A DNA stretch of 64,000 bases from Psychromarinibacter sediminicola (GCF_029168335.1 NZ_JARGYC010000001.1:1-64000), one strand, 5' to 3'; positions 8,246-17,935 are shown, numbered from the stretch's first letter. Translations and numbers: made by a program. Notes: generated by a model from the letters alone, not told the origin.

Positions 8246-9277
8246 ATGCCGCACAAGACCTTTCTGGCCTTCATCTGGCCGTCACTCTTCGCGATGATCC
8301 TCTTCATCGCGATCCCGATCGTCTCGGTTGGTTTCCAGTCGCTCTATGTCGAGCACGAGCAGATCATGATCGAGGCCGAGAACTGCGGCCCCTTCGGCTG
8401 CAACTCCGAGGTTCGCGTCGATCGCGAGGCGATGGAGCAACTCCGCGAAGAGCAGCCCGCCGGCCGGTTCCACGGTCTCGGCACCTACACGAACCCCAGC
8501 CACCTGGCGATAGACGACATCCGCGAAATCGTCGCCACGTCCGAGAATTTCGGCGAGATCCGCAACCGGATCATGAACCTGCCGTTCTACAAGGCCCTGA
8601 TCTTCACGCTGGCCTATACCTTCATCGTCACGCCGCTGGTGATCGTGCTGGGCTTCATCATCGCGGTGGTGGTCAATTCGATCCCGAATGTCCTGAAGGG
8701 GCCGGTGATCTTCTTCTCGCTCCTGCCGATGATCGTGACGCCGCTGGTGGGCTCGCTGGTGCTGTTCTGGATGATCAACTCCCGCGGCATCCTGGGCGCG
8801 GCGCTCCAGTCGATCTTCGGCGACCCGACGCTGTCGCTCACGGCCTCGCCCGCGCTGACCTGGGTCACGCTTTTCGTCTACGGGGTCTGGCATTCCGCGC
8901 CCTTCGCGTTCGTCGTGTTCTACGCCGGCCTGCAGACCGTACCACGGGATACGCTGGAATCGGCCATGGTGGACGGGGCGAACCGACTGGAGCGGATCCG
9001 CTTCGTCGTGATCCCCTACCTTCTGCCGCTGGCCACGTTCATCGGGCTGATGCAGCTGATGGACAATTTCCGGATCTTCGAACCGATCATCGGCTTCTCG
9101 GCCGCGGCCAGCGCCACCTCGCTGAGCTATCTGATCTACAACGACCTGCGCCTGTCGGACACGCCGTTGTTCGGCTCGGCGGCGGCGACCTCGATGCTCA
9201 CGATCGTCGGGGTGCTGATCCTTCTCACACCGGTGCTGCGCCGCAACTGGCGCGAGTTCAACCGCAAGCCGAGCTGA
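8246..9277 (+). CDS. ABC transporter permease 1 (MalF-like)
   Basis: A 343-residue inner-membrane permease. One hydrophobic helix at about residues 8-28 is followed by a periplasmic segment (about 30-112) and then five more helices. The cytoplasmic EAA loop reads ESAMVDGANRLERIRFVVIPYLLP (about 234-257), which docks on the ATPase. It pairs with the permease 12 bp downstream. The extended periplasmic loop contains two Cys (NCGPFGCN) that could form a disulfide. Second gene of the import operon. Confidence 0.88.
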   Translation: MPHKTFLAFIWPSLFAMILFIAIPIVSVGFQSLYVEHEQIMIEAENCGPFGCNSEVRVDREAMEQLREEQPAGRFHGLGTYTNPSHLAIDDIREIVATSENFGEIRNRIMNLPFYKALIFTLAYTFIVTPLVIVLGFIIAVVVNSIPNVLKGPVIFFSLLPMIVTPLVGSLVLFWMINSRGILGAALQSIFGDPTLSLTASPALTWVTLFVYGVWHSAPFAFVVFYAGLQTVPRDTLESAMVDGANRLERIRFVVIPYLLPLATFIGLMQLMDNFRIFEPIIGFSAAASATSLSYLIYNDLRLSDTPLFGSAAATSMLTIVGVLILLTPVLRRNWREFNRKPS

Positions 9278-9289
9278 GGGGAGCAGGCC

Positions 9290-10171
9290 ATGTCCAATCC
9301 GGCAACGAAGAAACCGATGCCGCTGGTCGCCCTGTCGATCGCGTTCATCGTCATCTGGCTCATGATCGCGGCCTTTCCGTTCCTCTGGACGATGTGGGGC
9401 TCGTTCAAGGTGGAGGGGGACTTCTTTTCCCGCGCCGACTGGATGAACGCGATCACCGGACCGGCGACGCAGCTGCAGACCGGCGGGCGTTTCACGCTCG
9501 AGGGCTATTATGGCGCCTGGGTGGAGCAGGCGTTCTGGCGCAACGCGCTGAACACGCTGATCGTGGTTGTCTTCACGGTCCTGATCTCGCTCACGCTGGG
9601 CACGCTGGGCGGATACGCTCTGGCGCGGTCGGGGTTCAAATACACGTTCTGGATTCTGATGGCGGCGCTGGTGTTCCGCGCCATGCCGCATGTCACGCTC
9701 GTGTCGGGCTACCTGCTGCCCTTCTTCGAGCTGAACATCTGGGGTCACCTGACCACGACGATCGTCGTCCTGGTGGCGATCAACCAGCCCTTCACCCTGT
9801 GGATGCTGCACAGCTTCTTCCTGTCGATCCCCAAGGATCTCGATGAGGCGGCGATGGTCGACGGATGCACGCGGTTCCAGGCGTTCCGGTTGGCGGTGAT
9901 TCCGGTGATGTGGCCGGGAGTGATCACCACGGGGCTGTTCAGCTTCTTGCTGGCCTATAACGACTTCACGGTGACCGCGATGCTGCTGTCGGAGGAGAAC
10001 ACCACCATGGTGCCCCAGATCGACAGCTTCCTTGGGTCGACGCAGGAAAAGGGCAAGGTGATGTACGCGGTCGCCGCGGTGGTCTCTGCGATCCTGCCGC
10101 TCTTCCTGCTCATTCTGTTCTTCCAACGCCAGATCGTGTCCGGCCTGACCGCCGGCGCGGTGAAGGGATAA
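9290..10171 (+). CDS. ABC transporter permease 2 (MalG-like)
   Basis: A 293-residue inner-membrane permease with about six helices. The EAA loop is DEAAMVDGCTRFQAFRLAVIPVMWPG (about 184-209). It forms the heterodimeric channel with the preceding permease. Spacing of 12 bp on each side shows a single transcription unit. The C-terminus ends with the usual short QRQIVSGLTAGAVKG stretch of this family. Confidence 0.9.
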   Translation: MSNPATKKPMPLVALSIAFIVIWLMIAAFPFLWTMWGSFKVEGDFFSRADWMNAITGPATQLQTGGRFTLEGYYGAWVEQAFWRNALNTLIVVVFTVLISLTLGTLGGYALARSGFKYTFWILMAALVFRAMPHVTLVSGYLLPFFELNIWGHLTTTIVVLVAINQPFTLWMLHSFFLSIPKDLDEAAMVDGCTRFQAFRLAVIPVMWPGVITTGLFSFLLAYNDFTVTAMLLSEENTTMVPQIDSFLGSTQEKGKVMYAVAAVVSAILPLFLLILFFQRQIVSGLTAGAVKG

Positions 10172-10183
10172 GGGGCCGGTTCG

Positions 10184-11236
10184 ATGTCCAGACTGCAACT
10201 CAAGAACGTCAGCAAGCGCTGGGGCTCCTTCGTCGGGGTAGACAATTTCGACCTCGACATCGCGGATCAGGAATTTCTCGTGCTGCTGGGGCCGTCAGGC
10301 TGCGGCAAGTCCACCACGATGCGGATGATCGCGGGGCTGGAATCGGTCACGGAGGGCGAGATCTGGCTCGGCGAGAAGATGGTCAACAAGCTCGACCCGA
10401 AGGACCGCGACATCTCGATGGTGTTCCAGTCCTACGGTCTCTACCCGAACCTCACGGTCTACGAAAACATCCGTTTCCCGTTGCGGGTGCGGAAGGTGCC
10501 CAAGGAACAGCATCGCGAGATGGTCATGAAGGCCATCGAGATGGTGGAGCTCGAAGAGTTCATGGACCGACGCCCCGCCGAACTGTCTGGCGGTCAGCGC
10601 CAGCGCGTCGCGCTCGGCCGGGCCATCGTGCGCAAGCCGACGGTGTTCCTGATGGACGAGCCGCTGTCGAACCTCGACGCCAAACTCCGCGTCTCGACCC
10701 GGGCGCAGATCAAGAACCTGCAGTCCAAGTTGAAGGTCACGACGGTCTACGTGACGCATGATCAGATCGAGGCGATGACCCTGGCCGAGCGGGTGGTGGT
10801 GATGAACAGCGGCCGGATCCAGCAGGTCGGCACGCCCACGGATATCTACAACGACCCCGCCAACACCTTCGTGGCAAGCTTCATCGGGTCGCCGGCGATG
10901 AACCTGGTGGAAGGCAAGCTGCAGGACGGCCTTTTCAAGGGGCCGGGCATCCGTGTCGAGGGGCTGCCGAAGCACGCCTCCGGCAATGTCACGCTCGGTT
11001 TCCGGGCCGAGGACGCCGAGATCGTGCCGTCGGGCGGCCAGATCGCCGCGCCGATGTATTCCATCGAGCTGCTCGGCGAGGCCTCGATGATCACCTGGCG
11101 GATCGGCGCCGGCCTGGTCTCGGTCAAGACCAACAAGGACTACCGCGCCGAGATCGGCGATGTCGTCGAGGCCCGGATCCCGGCCGAGATCTGCCACCTT
11201 TTCGATACCGCGAGCGGAGAAAGGATCAAGACTTGA
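10184..11236 (+). CDS. ABC transporter ATPase (MalK/UgpC type)
   Basis: A 350-residue ATP-binding subunit. Walker A GPSGCGKST (36-44), Q-loop FQSYGLYPN, signature LSGGQ (134-138), Walker B VFLMDEP (154-160) and H-loop THDQIEAMT are all intact. A C-terminal OB-fold regulatory (TOBE) region of about 110 residues follows, as in CUT1 ATPases. The stop shares one base with the start of the next gene (TGATG), so transport and catabolism are translated together. Confidence 0.93.
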   Translation: MSRLQLKNVSKRWGSFVGVDNFDLDIADQEFLVLLGPSGCGKSTTMRMIAGLESVTEGEIWLGEKMVNKLDPKDRDISMVFQSYGLYPNLTVYENIRFPLRVRKVPKEQHREMVMKAIEMVELEEFMDRRPAELSGGQRQRVALGRAIVRKPTVFLMDEPLSNLDAKLRVSTRAQIKNLQSKLKVTTVYVTHDQIEAMTLAERVVVMNSGRIQQVGTPTDIYNDPANTFVASFIGSPAMNLVEGKLQDGLFKGPGIRVEGLPKHASGNVTLGFRAEDAEIVPSGGQIAAPMYSIELLGEASMITWRIGAGLVSVKTNKDYRAEIGDVVEARIPAEICHLFDTASGERIKT

Positions 11237-11736
11237 TGAGCCCGCAGGAGAAGGCCGAGGCAACCCGGGCGGTCGTGCGGCGCATGGAAGAGGCGCTGGC
11301 GGCCAACTCGAACGATATGGCCGACCATTTCCATGAGGATTTCCGCTGGATGGGCAACTACGGGTGCGGCACCAAGCCGGATCTCGCCGCGTTCCGCCGC
11401 AACTGGCAGTTGCCGCTTCGCGCCGCCTTCACCGAACGCGACTACAAGACCGAGCAGTTCGTCTGCGAAGGCGACTGGGCGTCCTGTTTCGGCCATATCG
11501 AGGCGACGCATTCGGGGCCTTTCATGGGTATCGCGGCGACCGGGAAGCGGGTGCGCATTCCCTACATGGATTTCTGGAAGATCGAGGACGGGCGCATCCG
11601 GGACAACTGGGTCTCGGTCGATTTCGCCGCGGTCCTGGCGCAGCTCGGCCGCGATGTGTTCGACGGCCAGGGCTGGGAACACTACGACGACGGAACAGCG
11701 GTCCCGCCGCATCCCGAGCGAGGAGAGACGAAATGA
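11236..11736 (+). CDS. Single-domain SnoaL/NTF2-fold protein
   Basis: A 166-residue protein that is one complete SnoaL-like domain: helix bundle [15 protein letters not shown], then strands [42 protein letters not shown]. It resembles the second half of paralogue B at 5677. I use ATG 11236 rather than the preceding TTG, since it overlaps the ATPase stop by one base. Its own stop overlaps the next gene as ATGA. It is probably an enzyme acting on the imported compound; His and Asp residues in the barrel are candidate acid-base groups. Confidence 0.75.
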   Translation: MSPQEKAEATRAVVRRMEEALAANSNDMADHFHEDFRWMGNYGCGTKPDLAAFRRNWQLPLRAAFTERDYKTEQFVCEGDWASCFGHIEATHSGPFMGIAATGKRVRIPYMDFWKIEDGRIRDNWVSVDFAAVLAQLGRDVFDGQGWEHYDDGTAVPPHPERGETK

Positions 11737-13064
11737 GCGTGAGATACCTCAAGCGAGGCAAGCCCGAAGCCGAGCGCGCGGAAGACGACGCCAAGGTGCG
11801 GGGCGCCGTCGAAGCCGCGCTCGCCGAGATCGGTGCGCGGGGCGACGCGGCCGTCCGCGAAATGGCGGAGAAGTTCGACGGCTACAGCCGGGAAACCTAC
11901 CGCCTGAGCGACGGCGAGATCGAGGCGATCATCGCCAAGGTAAGCGATCGCGAGATGGCCGATATCCGCTTCGCGCAGGAGCAGGTCCGCGTCTTCGCCC
12001 AGGCGCAGCGGGAGTCGATGAAGGACATCGAGGTCGAAACCCTGCCGGGTGTCGTCCTGGGCCACCGCAACATTCCGGTCCAGTCCGTCGGCTGCTACGT
12101 GCCCGGCGGCAAGTTTCCCATGGTCGCCTCGGCCCACATGTCGGTGGCCACGGCCTCTGTCGCCGGGGTGCCGCGCATCATCGCCGCGACGCCCCCCTTC
12201 AAGGGCGAGCCCAACCCGGGCGTGATCGCCGCGATGCATCTGGGCGGGGCGCACGAGATCTACGTGCTCGGCGGGATCCAGGCGATCGGCGCCATGGCGC
12301 TCGGCACCGAGACGATCGAGCCGGTGCATATGCTGGTCGGGCCGGGCAACGCCTTTGTGGCCGAGGCGAAGCGCCAGCTTTTCGGGCGCGTCGGAATCGA
12401 CCTGTTCGCCGGGCCGACCGAGACCATGGTCATCGCCGACGAGACCGCGGCGGACGCGGAACTCTGCGCCACCGACCTGCTGGGACAGGCAGAGCATGGC
12501 TATAACAGCCCCTGTGTTCTTCTAACGAATTCGGAGCGGCTGGCGAAAGACACCATGGCCGAGGTCGATCGCCTGCTACAGATATTGCCCACCGCCGAGA
12601 CCGCGCGCGTCAGCTGGGAGGATTTCGGAGAGGTCATCGTCTGCGACAGCTACGACGAGATGCTCGCGGTCGCCGACGACATCGCCTCCGAGCATGTGCA
12701 GGTGATGACCGACCGGGACGACTGGTTCCTCGACAACATGACCTGCTACGGTGCCCTGTTCCTCGGCCCGCGCACCAACGTGGCCAACGGCGACAAGGTG
12801 ATCGGCACGAACCACACTCTGCCCACCAAGAAGGCCGGGCGCTATACGGGCGGTCTGTGGGTCGGTAAATACCTGAAGACGCACAGCTACCAGAAGATTC
12901 TCACCGACGAGGCCGCGGCAATGATCGGCGAATACGGATCGCGCCTGTGCCTTCTGGAAGGCTTCGTGGCGCATGCCGAGCAGTGCAACCTGCGGGTGCG
13001 CCGCTATGGCGGCGCGAACGTGCCCTATGGCGAGGCGGCGCCCTACCGCGAGGCCGCGACATGA
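11733..13064 (+). CDS. Histidinol-dehydrogenase-like NAD-dependent alcohol dehydrogenase (HpsN-like)
   Basis: A 443-residue member of the HisD superfamily, which oxidises a primary alcohol to a carboxylate in two NAD-dependent steps. Conserved blocks are present: [59 protein letters not shown] (zinc-ligand Gln/His region) and ASEHVQVM (Glu/His catalytic pair). No histidine-biosynthesis genes are nearby. In alphaproteobacteria close relatives are annotated as sulfopropanediol dehydrogenase (HpsN), so a polyol or sulfonated polyol substrate is plausible but unproven. Start ATG overlaps the SnoaL stop (ATGA); its stop overlaps the SDR start. Confidence 0.85.
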   Translation: MSVRYLKRGKPEAERAEDDAKVRGAVEAALAEIGARGDAAVREMAEKFDGYSRETYRLSDGEIEAIIAKVSDREMADIRFAQEQVRVFAQAQRESMKDIEVETLPGVVLGHRNIPVQSVGCYVPGGKFPMVASAHMSVATASVAGVPRIIAATPPFKGEPNPGVIAAMHLGGAHEIYVLGGIQAIGAMALGTETIEPVHMLVGPGNAFVAEAKRQLFGRVGIDLFAGPTETMVIADETAADAELCATDLLGQAEHGYNSPCVLLTNSERLAKDTMAEVDRLLQILPTAETARVSWEDFGEVIVCDSYDEMLAVADDIASEHVQVMTDRDDWFLDNMTCYGALFLGPRTNVANGDKVIGTNHTLPTKKAGRYTGGLWVGKYLKTHSYQKILTDEAAAMIGEYGSRLCLLEGFVAHAEQCNLRVRRYGGANVPYGEAAPYREAAT

Positions 13065-13825
13065 GCCTGCCGCGCACCCCATCCATGCGGCTCGACGGGC
13101 GGCGGGCGCTGGTGACCGGCGCGTCCTCCGGCATCGGGCAGGCCTGCGCCGCGGCGCTGGCGCAGGCGGGCGCGCATGTCGTGTGTCTCGCGCGCGGTGC
13201 GGAGAAGCTTCAGGCGACGGTGGACCTGATCGCGGAGGAAGGGGGCGCCGCCGAAGCCTGCGTGCTCGACATGAGCGATATCGGCGCGCTGGCGGAGATG
13301 CTGGAGACATACGATCCGTTCGACGTGGTCGTGAATTCCGCGGGTCTTGCCCGGCATTCTCCCGCGCTGGAAACCACGCCCGAGGATTTCGATGCGGCAA
13401 TGGGGCTGAACCTGCGGTCGGCCTACTTCCTGTCCACTGGCGCGGCGCGGCGCATGATCGCTGCGGGCCGCTCCGGCTCGATCATCCATATCGGCAGTCA
13501 GATGGGCCATGTCGGAGGCATCGACCGCGCGGTCTATTGCGCCACCAAGCACGGGCTCGAGGGCATGGTGAAATCCATGGCCATCGAGTGGGGCCCGAAG
13601 CAGGTGCGGGTGAACACCATCTGCCCGACCTTCATCCGGACGCCTCTGACCGCCGCGACCTTCGACAACCCCGAGCGCGCGGCCTGGGTTGCGGAGAAGA
13701 TCAAGCTTGGCCGCGTGGGCGAAGTAGAGGACATCATGGGCGCAGTGCTGTACCTCGCCTCGGATGCCGCCGGGCTGGTCACGGGCACGTCGTTACTGAT
13801 CGACGGGGGCTGGACGGCAGACTGA
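13061..13825 (+). CDS. SDR-family oxidoreductase
   Basis: A 254-residue classical short-chain dehydrogenase. Nucleotide-binding motif TGASSGIG (about 18-25), NSAG (about 90-93), catalytic Ser in [11 protein letters not shown], YxxxK as YCATKHG, and C-terminal [10 protein letters not shown]. It likely interconverts a secondary alcohol and a ketone on the pathway, using NAD(P). The ATGA overlap with the HisD-like gene suggests coupled production of the two dehydrogenases. Confidence 0.9.
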   Translation: MSLPRTPSMRLDGRRALVTGASSGIGQACAAALAQAGAHVVCLARGAEKLQATVDLIAEEGGAAEACVLDMSDIGALAEMLETYDPFDVVVNSAGLARHSPALETTPEDFDAAMGLNLRSAYFLSTGAARRMIAAGRSGSIIHIGSQMGHVGGIDRAVYCATKHGLEGMVKSMAIEWGPKQVRVNTICPTFIRTPLTAATFDNPERAAWVAEKIKLGRVGEVEDIMGAVLYLASDAAGLVTGTSLLIDGGWTAD

Positions 13826-14841
13826 TGGGCAACGACCACGTGACATCCCTGCAGGTCGCCCGCCGCGCCGGCGTCAGCCAGTCCGCGGTCTCGCGCGTCT
13901 TCACGCCGGGGGCCAGCGTCTCGGGCAAGACGCGCGAAAAGGTGCTCGCCGCGGCAGAGGAGCTGGGCTACCGGCCCAATGTGCTCGCCCGGGCGATGAT
14001 CACCGGCAAGAGCCGGATCATCGGCCTCGTGGTCGCCTACCTCGAAAACCAGTTCTATCCCGAGGCGGTCGAGCGCCTTTCGGTCGCGCTGCAGCAGAAG
14101 GGCTATCACGTCCTGGTGTTCATGGCCTCGCCCACCAAGGGCGACGTGCAGGACGTGATGCGCGAGATCCTCGACTACCAGGTCGACGGGATCATCCTGG
14201 CCTCGGTCTCGATGTCCTCGGTCCTGGCCAGGCGCTGCCACGAGCACGGCATCCCGGTGCTGTTGTTCAACCGCGCGCAGGACGACGACCGGATGTCCTC
14301 TGTAACGACGGACAATTATCAGGGCGGGCGTGCCATCGCCGCGCATATCGCGAGCCTTGGCCACACCCGCATCGGCTATATCGCGGGGCTGGAAGAGGCC
14401 TCGACACAACGCGATCGCGAGCGCGGCTTTCGCGAGGGGCTGGAGGAGGCCGGACTGTCGCTCGCCGCGCGGGAGCTGGGGAACTTCGAATACGCCAGGG
14501 CGCGAGTCGCCGCGCTGGAGATGTTCGCAGGGCCGGCCCGGCCCGAGGCGGTCTTCGTCTGCAACGATCACATGGCCTTCGCGGTGATGGACGTGATCCG
14601 CTCGAAGCTCGGTCTGCGTATTCCCGAGGATGTCGCCGTCGCCGCGTTCGACGACACCCCGATTGCCGCATGGCCCGCCTATGATCTGACGAGCTACCGC
14701 CAGCCGATCAACCGGATGGTGGCGCAGACCGTGGACGCTCTCTTGCAGCGCATCGAGGACCGGGACGCACCGGCGCGCCGCGTGGTGCTGGAGGGCGAGC
14801 TGATCATCCGGGGCTCCACGACGCCCCGCCAGGAGGGCTGA
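13825..14841 (+). CDS. LacI-family transcriptional regulator
   Basis: A 338-residue regulator. The helix-turn-helix at residues 5-28 (TSLQVARRAGVSQSAVSRVF) and hinge helix (TREKVLAAAEELGYRPNVLARAM) are followed by a periplasmic-binding-protein-like ligand domain (IIGLVVAYLENQFYPEAVERL, TDNYQGGRAIAAHIASLGHTRIGYI, VFVCNDHMAFAVMDVI, VAVAAFDDTPIAAW). It starts in the SDR stop (TGATG) and is followed without gap by paralogue C. Likely represses the cluster through the CG-centred dyads at 5638, 6776 and 23197 and is released by a pathway metabolite. Confidence 0.9.
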   Translation: MGNDHVTSLQVARRAGVSQSAVSRVFTPGASVSGKTREKVLAAAEELGYRPNVLARAMITGKSRIIGLVVAYLENQFYPEAVERLSVALQQKGYHVLVFMASPTKGDVQDVMREILDYQVDGIILASVSMSSVLARRCHEHGIPVLLFNRAQDDDRMSSVTTDNYQGGRAIAAHIASLGHTRIGYIAGLEEASTQRDRERGFREGLEEAGLSLAARELGNFEYARARVAALEMFAGPARPEAVFVCNDHMAFAVMDVIRSKLGLRIPEDVAVAAFDDTPIAAWPAYDLTSYRQPINRMVAQTVDALLQRIEDRDAPARRVVLEGELIIRGSTTPRQEG

Positions 14842-15852
14842 ATGCGCGGCTTCGCACCCGAATGGCGGGACGTTCCGCATTTCGTCATCGGGATCACCAA
14901 GGAGATCTGGGAAGACCGCAAGATCGGCTCGCTCCGGCGGCGCTATGCCGACGGGCTGGTGGTGCGCTCGCCGGCCTCGGTCGTCGTGGACAATTCCGGC
15001 GTGATCGCCGCCACCATGGCCACGCTGGCCGAACTGCCCGACCGGGAGCTTCTGGGCGAAGACGTCATCTGGTGCGAGGATCCCGAGGGAGCGACCGAGA
15101 CCTCGGACGCATACCTGTCGTCACACCGGCTCCTCTGCACGGCGACCCACACCCATCCCGGCATGTACGGCGCGGCCAGCGGCACGCGGCTGCGCTACCG
15201 GATCCTTGCGGACTGCGCGATCCGCGACGACGCCGTCTATGACGAGTGGCTGGTGCGCGACCAGTCGGCGATCGTCCGGCAGATGGGTCTGGGCGTGGTG
15301 GACTGGACCCGCGACCTGATCCGGCGCGAGGGCGGGCCGGACGCCTGCGTGAAGCCCCTGACGCCAGACACGGATGTCGCCGGGCCCTATGACCGGCACG
15401 GCAACGACAGCGCCTGGGCCCAGCGGCTGTCCGACACGCTCTCGTCGATCATGGCGGCCGATTTCGACGTGATCCCGCGCGCCTATGACCGCGCGGCGGC
15501 GCTGCACTACGCCGGCGGGCAAGAGGCCGAGGGCTGGGCCGAGGCGGACAGGTTCTGGATGGGGCTGCGCGCGGCCTTCCCCGGCGCGGAATTCACGATC
15601 GAGCATGCCGTGGGGCGCGACGATCCGCTGGTGCCGCCCCGGGCCGCGATAGGCTGGTCGCTGCACGGCACTCATTCCGGCTGGGGCCGCTTCGGCATGC
15701 CGACCGGGGCGGAGGTCTATGTCATGGGCATCACCCATGCAGAGTTCGGCCCGTTCGGCGGTGGCGATCCGACGATCCGGCGCGAGTACACGCTCATCGA
15801 CGAAACGGCGATCTGGAAGCAGATCCTTCTGCAGACGGGACAGCACGAATGA
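14842..15852 (+). CDS. Double SnoaL/NTF2-fold protein (paralogue C)
   Basis: A 336-residue protein with two SnoaL-like domains. The first covers about residues 5-150 (ITKEIWEDRKIGSLRRRY, LPDRELLGEDVIWCEDPEG, VYDEWLVRDQSAIVRQMGL) and the second about 190-330 (VIPRAYDRAAALHYAGG, THSGWGRFGMPTGAEVYVMGITHAEF, REYTLIDETAIWKQIL). It is a tandem paralogue of the next gene, with which it shares most landmark blocks. The start abuts the LacI stop directly, and the stop overlaps the next start as ATGA. The reaction is unknown; the fold suggests an isomerase, hydrolase or dehydratase. Confidence 0.72.
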   Translation: MRGFAPEWRDVPHFVIGITKEIWEDRKIGSLRRRYADGLVVRSPASVVVDNSGVIAATMATLAELPDRELLGEDVIWCEDPEGATETSDAYLSSHRLLCTATHTHPGMYGAASGTRLRYRILADCAIRDDAVYDEWLVRDQSAIVRQMGLGVVDWTRDLIRREGGPDACVKPLTPDTDVAGPYDRHGNDSAWAQRLSDTLSSIMAADFDVIPRAYDRAAALHYAGGQEAEGWAEADRFWMGLRAAFPGAEFTIEHAVGRDDPLVPPRAAIGWSLHGTHSGWGRFGMPTGAEVYVMGITHAEFGPFGGGDPTIRREYTLIDETAIWKQILLQTGQHE

Positions 15853-16829
15853 AGGGGTTCTCTCCCAGGTTCAGCGACTTGCCGGACTACATCCTGAAGA
15901 TCACGCACGAGATCTGGGAAGAGCGCGGCCTCGCCACGCTGCACCATTACTACGGCAAGGACATTCCGATGCGGTTTCCCTCGGGCCTGGTGCGCGGCAA
16001 TGCCGGGGTGATCGACGGCACGCTGGCAACGCTGGCGGAGTTTCCAGACCGGCAACTTCTGGGCGAAGACGTGATCTGGTCCGAGGACCCGGCGGAGGCG
16101 GGGCGCTACCTGTCGTCCCACCGGTTGGTCACCACGGGCACGCATACAGGCCATGGCGCCTTCGGGGCGCCGACCGGCAAACGGTTCGAGATCCGCGCCA
16201 TCGCCGATTGCGCCGCGAAGGCGGACGTGATCGACGACGAGTGGCTGATCCGCGACGTGGGCGGCATGGCCCGGCAGCTGGGGTGGGAGCCGTCCGACTA
16301 CGCGCTCTACCAGATCGAGCGCGAAGGCGGCCCCGAGGCCTGCGTGCAGCCGTTCCATCCCGATCATGACATGCAGGGGCCCTACACCGGGCGCGGCAAC
16401 GACAACGCTTGGGGCGCGAAGCTCGCGGGTATCCTGCGGCGGATCATGGAGAAGAACTTCACCGTGATCCGCGCGGAATACGACCGGGCGGTGCGGACCG
16501 AACACTGGGGCAGTCGCGGCGGCTGGTCCTGGGAGTTCGCCGAGACCGACTGGATGCGGCTGCGCTCCTCCTTTCCGACCGCGACCTTCGATATCCACCA
16601 CGTGATCGGCCGCTCCGATCCCGGCACGCCGACCCGCGCCGCCGTGCGCTGGTCGCTGACGGGGGAACATGCCGGTGCGGGATATTTCGGCGCGCCGACC
16701 GGCGCCGAGGTGCATGTGATGGGCATCACCCACGCCGAATGGGGCGAATGGGGGCTGAGGCGGGAATTCACGCTGATCGACGAAGTCGCAGTCTGGAAGC
16801 AGATCCTGCTCCGTAAGGGAGGGGTCTGA
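15849..16829 (+). CDS. Double SnoaL/NTF2-fold protein (paralogue D)
   Basis: A 326-residue tandem paralogue of the preceding gene with the same two-domain plan: ITHEIWEERGLATLHHYYGKD, FPDRQLLGEDVIWSEDP, YLSSHRLVTTGTHTGHGAFGAPTG, DEWLIRDVGGMARQLG, then NFTVIRAEYDRAVRTEHWG, GEHAGAGYFGAPTGAEVHVMGITHAEW and REFTLIDEVAVWKQIL. Retention of two diverged copies in one operon suggests either a hetero-oligomer or successive steps. Its TGA overlaps the ATG of a 33-codon frame. Confidence 0.72.
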   Translation: MKGFSPRFSDLPDYILKITHEIWEERGLATLHHYYGKDIPMRFPSGLVRGNAGVIDGTLATLAEFPDRQLLGEDVIWSEDPAEAGRYLSSHRLVTTGTHTGHGAFGAPTGKRFEIRAIADCAAKADVIDDEWLIRDVGGMARQLGWEPSDYALYQIEREGGPEACVQPFHPDHDMQGPYTGRGNDNAWGAKLAGILRRIMEKNFTVIRAEYDRAVRTEHWGSRGGWSWEFAETDWMRLRSSFPTATFDIHHVIGRSDPGTPTRAAVRWSLTGEHAGAGYFGAPTGAEVHVMGITHAEWGEWGLRREFTLIDEVAVWKQILLRKGGV

Positions 16830-16930
16830 TGGCCCGCATCGCCCGCCTCTGGTCGCCGTATCACGGCTATCTGGCCAGCCGCCGCGCCCGGCGGCTCAAC
16901 CTGCGCCCGCCCGGGCGCGTCCTCTGCTGA
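16829..16930 (+). CDS. Possible 33-residue coupled microprotein
   Basis: The ATG overlaps the preceding TGA (ATGA), the same coupling used between the neighbouring genes. The product has 33 residues, begins MARIARLWSPYHGYLASRR, is strongly basic (Arg-rich) and ends at TGA 16928-16930. No family is recognised. It could be a small regulatory protein or merely a chance frame in the leader of the cupin gene. Confidence 0.3.
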   Translation: MARIARLWSPYHGYLASRRARRLNLRPPGRVLC

Positions 16931-16969
16931 GACGAGAGCAATCTTTCACACGAATTCAGGATCAGACAG

Positions 16970-17935
16970 ATGACACCCCAGGATATGGAACCCCGCATCG
17001 TTCGCTATGGCGAGCTGCAACCCTGCAAGACCGCCTTCATCGACGCCCACACGCCGGGCTCGAACCAGAAGGAGAACTTCACGATCATCGGCGGCGGCGT
17101 TTCGGAAAGCCCCGACCAGCACGTCCACATCTCCATCCCGCACGGCTTCAACATCGGCGCGGCGGGGCAGCCGCCGAAATGCCGCAACTCGCTGCACGAC
17201 CACCACACGGCCGAAGTGTTCTTCGTCCTGTCCGGGCGCTGGCGCTTCTTCTGGGGTCGCTGGGGCACGGCGGGCGAGGTCACGCTGGAGCCCGGCGACA
17301 TCTTCAACATCCCCACCGGGATCTTCCGCGGCTTCGAGAACATCGGCACCGATTACGGGATGATCATGGCGATCCTCGGCGGTGACGATGCCGGGGGCGG
17401 CGTGATGTGGGCCCCCCAGGTGATCGAGGAGGCCGCCGATCACGGGCTGGTCCTGGGCGACAACGGCAAGCTCTATGACAGCAAGAAGGGTCAGCACCTG
17501 CCCGATGGCGTCAAGCCGATGCCGGTGATGAACGAGGACGAGCTCGCCAAGCGGCCCGAGCCTACGACGGCGGATGTGCTGCCGAACCACGTGGCCCGCT
17601 ACTGGGACCTGGTGGCGCTGGCGGACCGCAAGCCCGTGACCGTGATCGGCGAGACCGGCCTGCTGCGCGACCGGCCGGGCTTCGAGGTGGATTTCGTCAC
17701 CCGCGAAAGCGCCACGGAGGAGATGCACAGCTACGATCATCCGTCGGTTCTGATGCCGGTGAAGGGCCACTGGCGCGTGGATTGGGACGGCGGCTCGGTC
17801 GTGCTGGCCCCCGGCGACACCATGAGCGTGCCGGAAAACCTGGCCCATTCTGCGGTCCCGTCGATGACGGGCGAGGCGGCGCTGTATCGCGTCGTCGGCA
17901 CCGACGATCCCGCCGGGGCGACCTGGAGAGGCTGA
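16970..17935 (+). CDS. Bicupin-domain protein
   Basis: A 321-residue protein with two cupin barrels. The first carries a full metal site: HDHHTAEVFFVLSGRWRFFWG (about residues 72-92; His, His and Glu) and EPGDIFNIPTGIFRGFEN with the fourth ligand region. The second (about 225-310: SYDHPSVLMPVKGHWRVDWDGG, LAPGDTMSVPENLAHS) has fewer obvious ligands. Such proteins are dioxygenases or isomerases of the quercetinase/gentisate type, or metal-dependent aldose-acid epimerases. It follows the SnoaL pair by 40 bp beyond the 33-codon frame and precedes a MetE-like gene. Confidence 0.75.
   Translation: MTPQDMEPRIVRYGELQPCKTAFIDAHTPGSNQKENFTIIGGGVSESPDQHVHISIPHGFNIGAAGQPPKCRNSLHDHHTAEVFFVLSGRWRFFWGRWGTAGEVTLEPGDIFNIPTGIFRGFENIGTDYGMIMAILGGDDAGGGVMWAPQVIEEAADHGLVLGDNGKLYDSKKGQHLPDGVKPMPVMNEDELAKRPEPTTADVLPNHVARYWDLVALADRKPVTVIGETGLLRDRPGFEVDFVTRESATEEMHSYDHPSVLMPVKGHWRVDWDGGSVVLAPGDTMSVPENLAHSAVPSMTGEAALYRVVGTDDPAGATWRG

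Noticed and set aside
8282-10198. 638-codon open frame on the - strand
   Set aside because: It lies antisense to two permease genes with clear helices and EAA loops; its His/Arg/Asp-rich composition is that of a GC-rich shadow.
11733-13064. HisD-like gene as part of histidine biosynthesis
   Set aside because: No other his genes are near and it is embedded by overlaps in an import/catabolic operon with a LacI regulator.
12973-13824. Extended N-terminus of the LacI regulator through the SDR region
   Set aside because: The upstream part is a shadow of the HisD and SDR genes; the helix-turn-helix begins right after ATG 13825, which overlaps the SDR stop.
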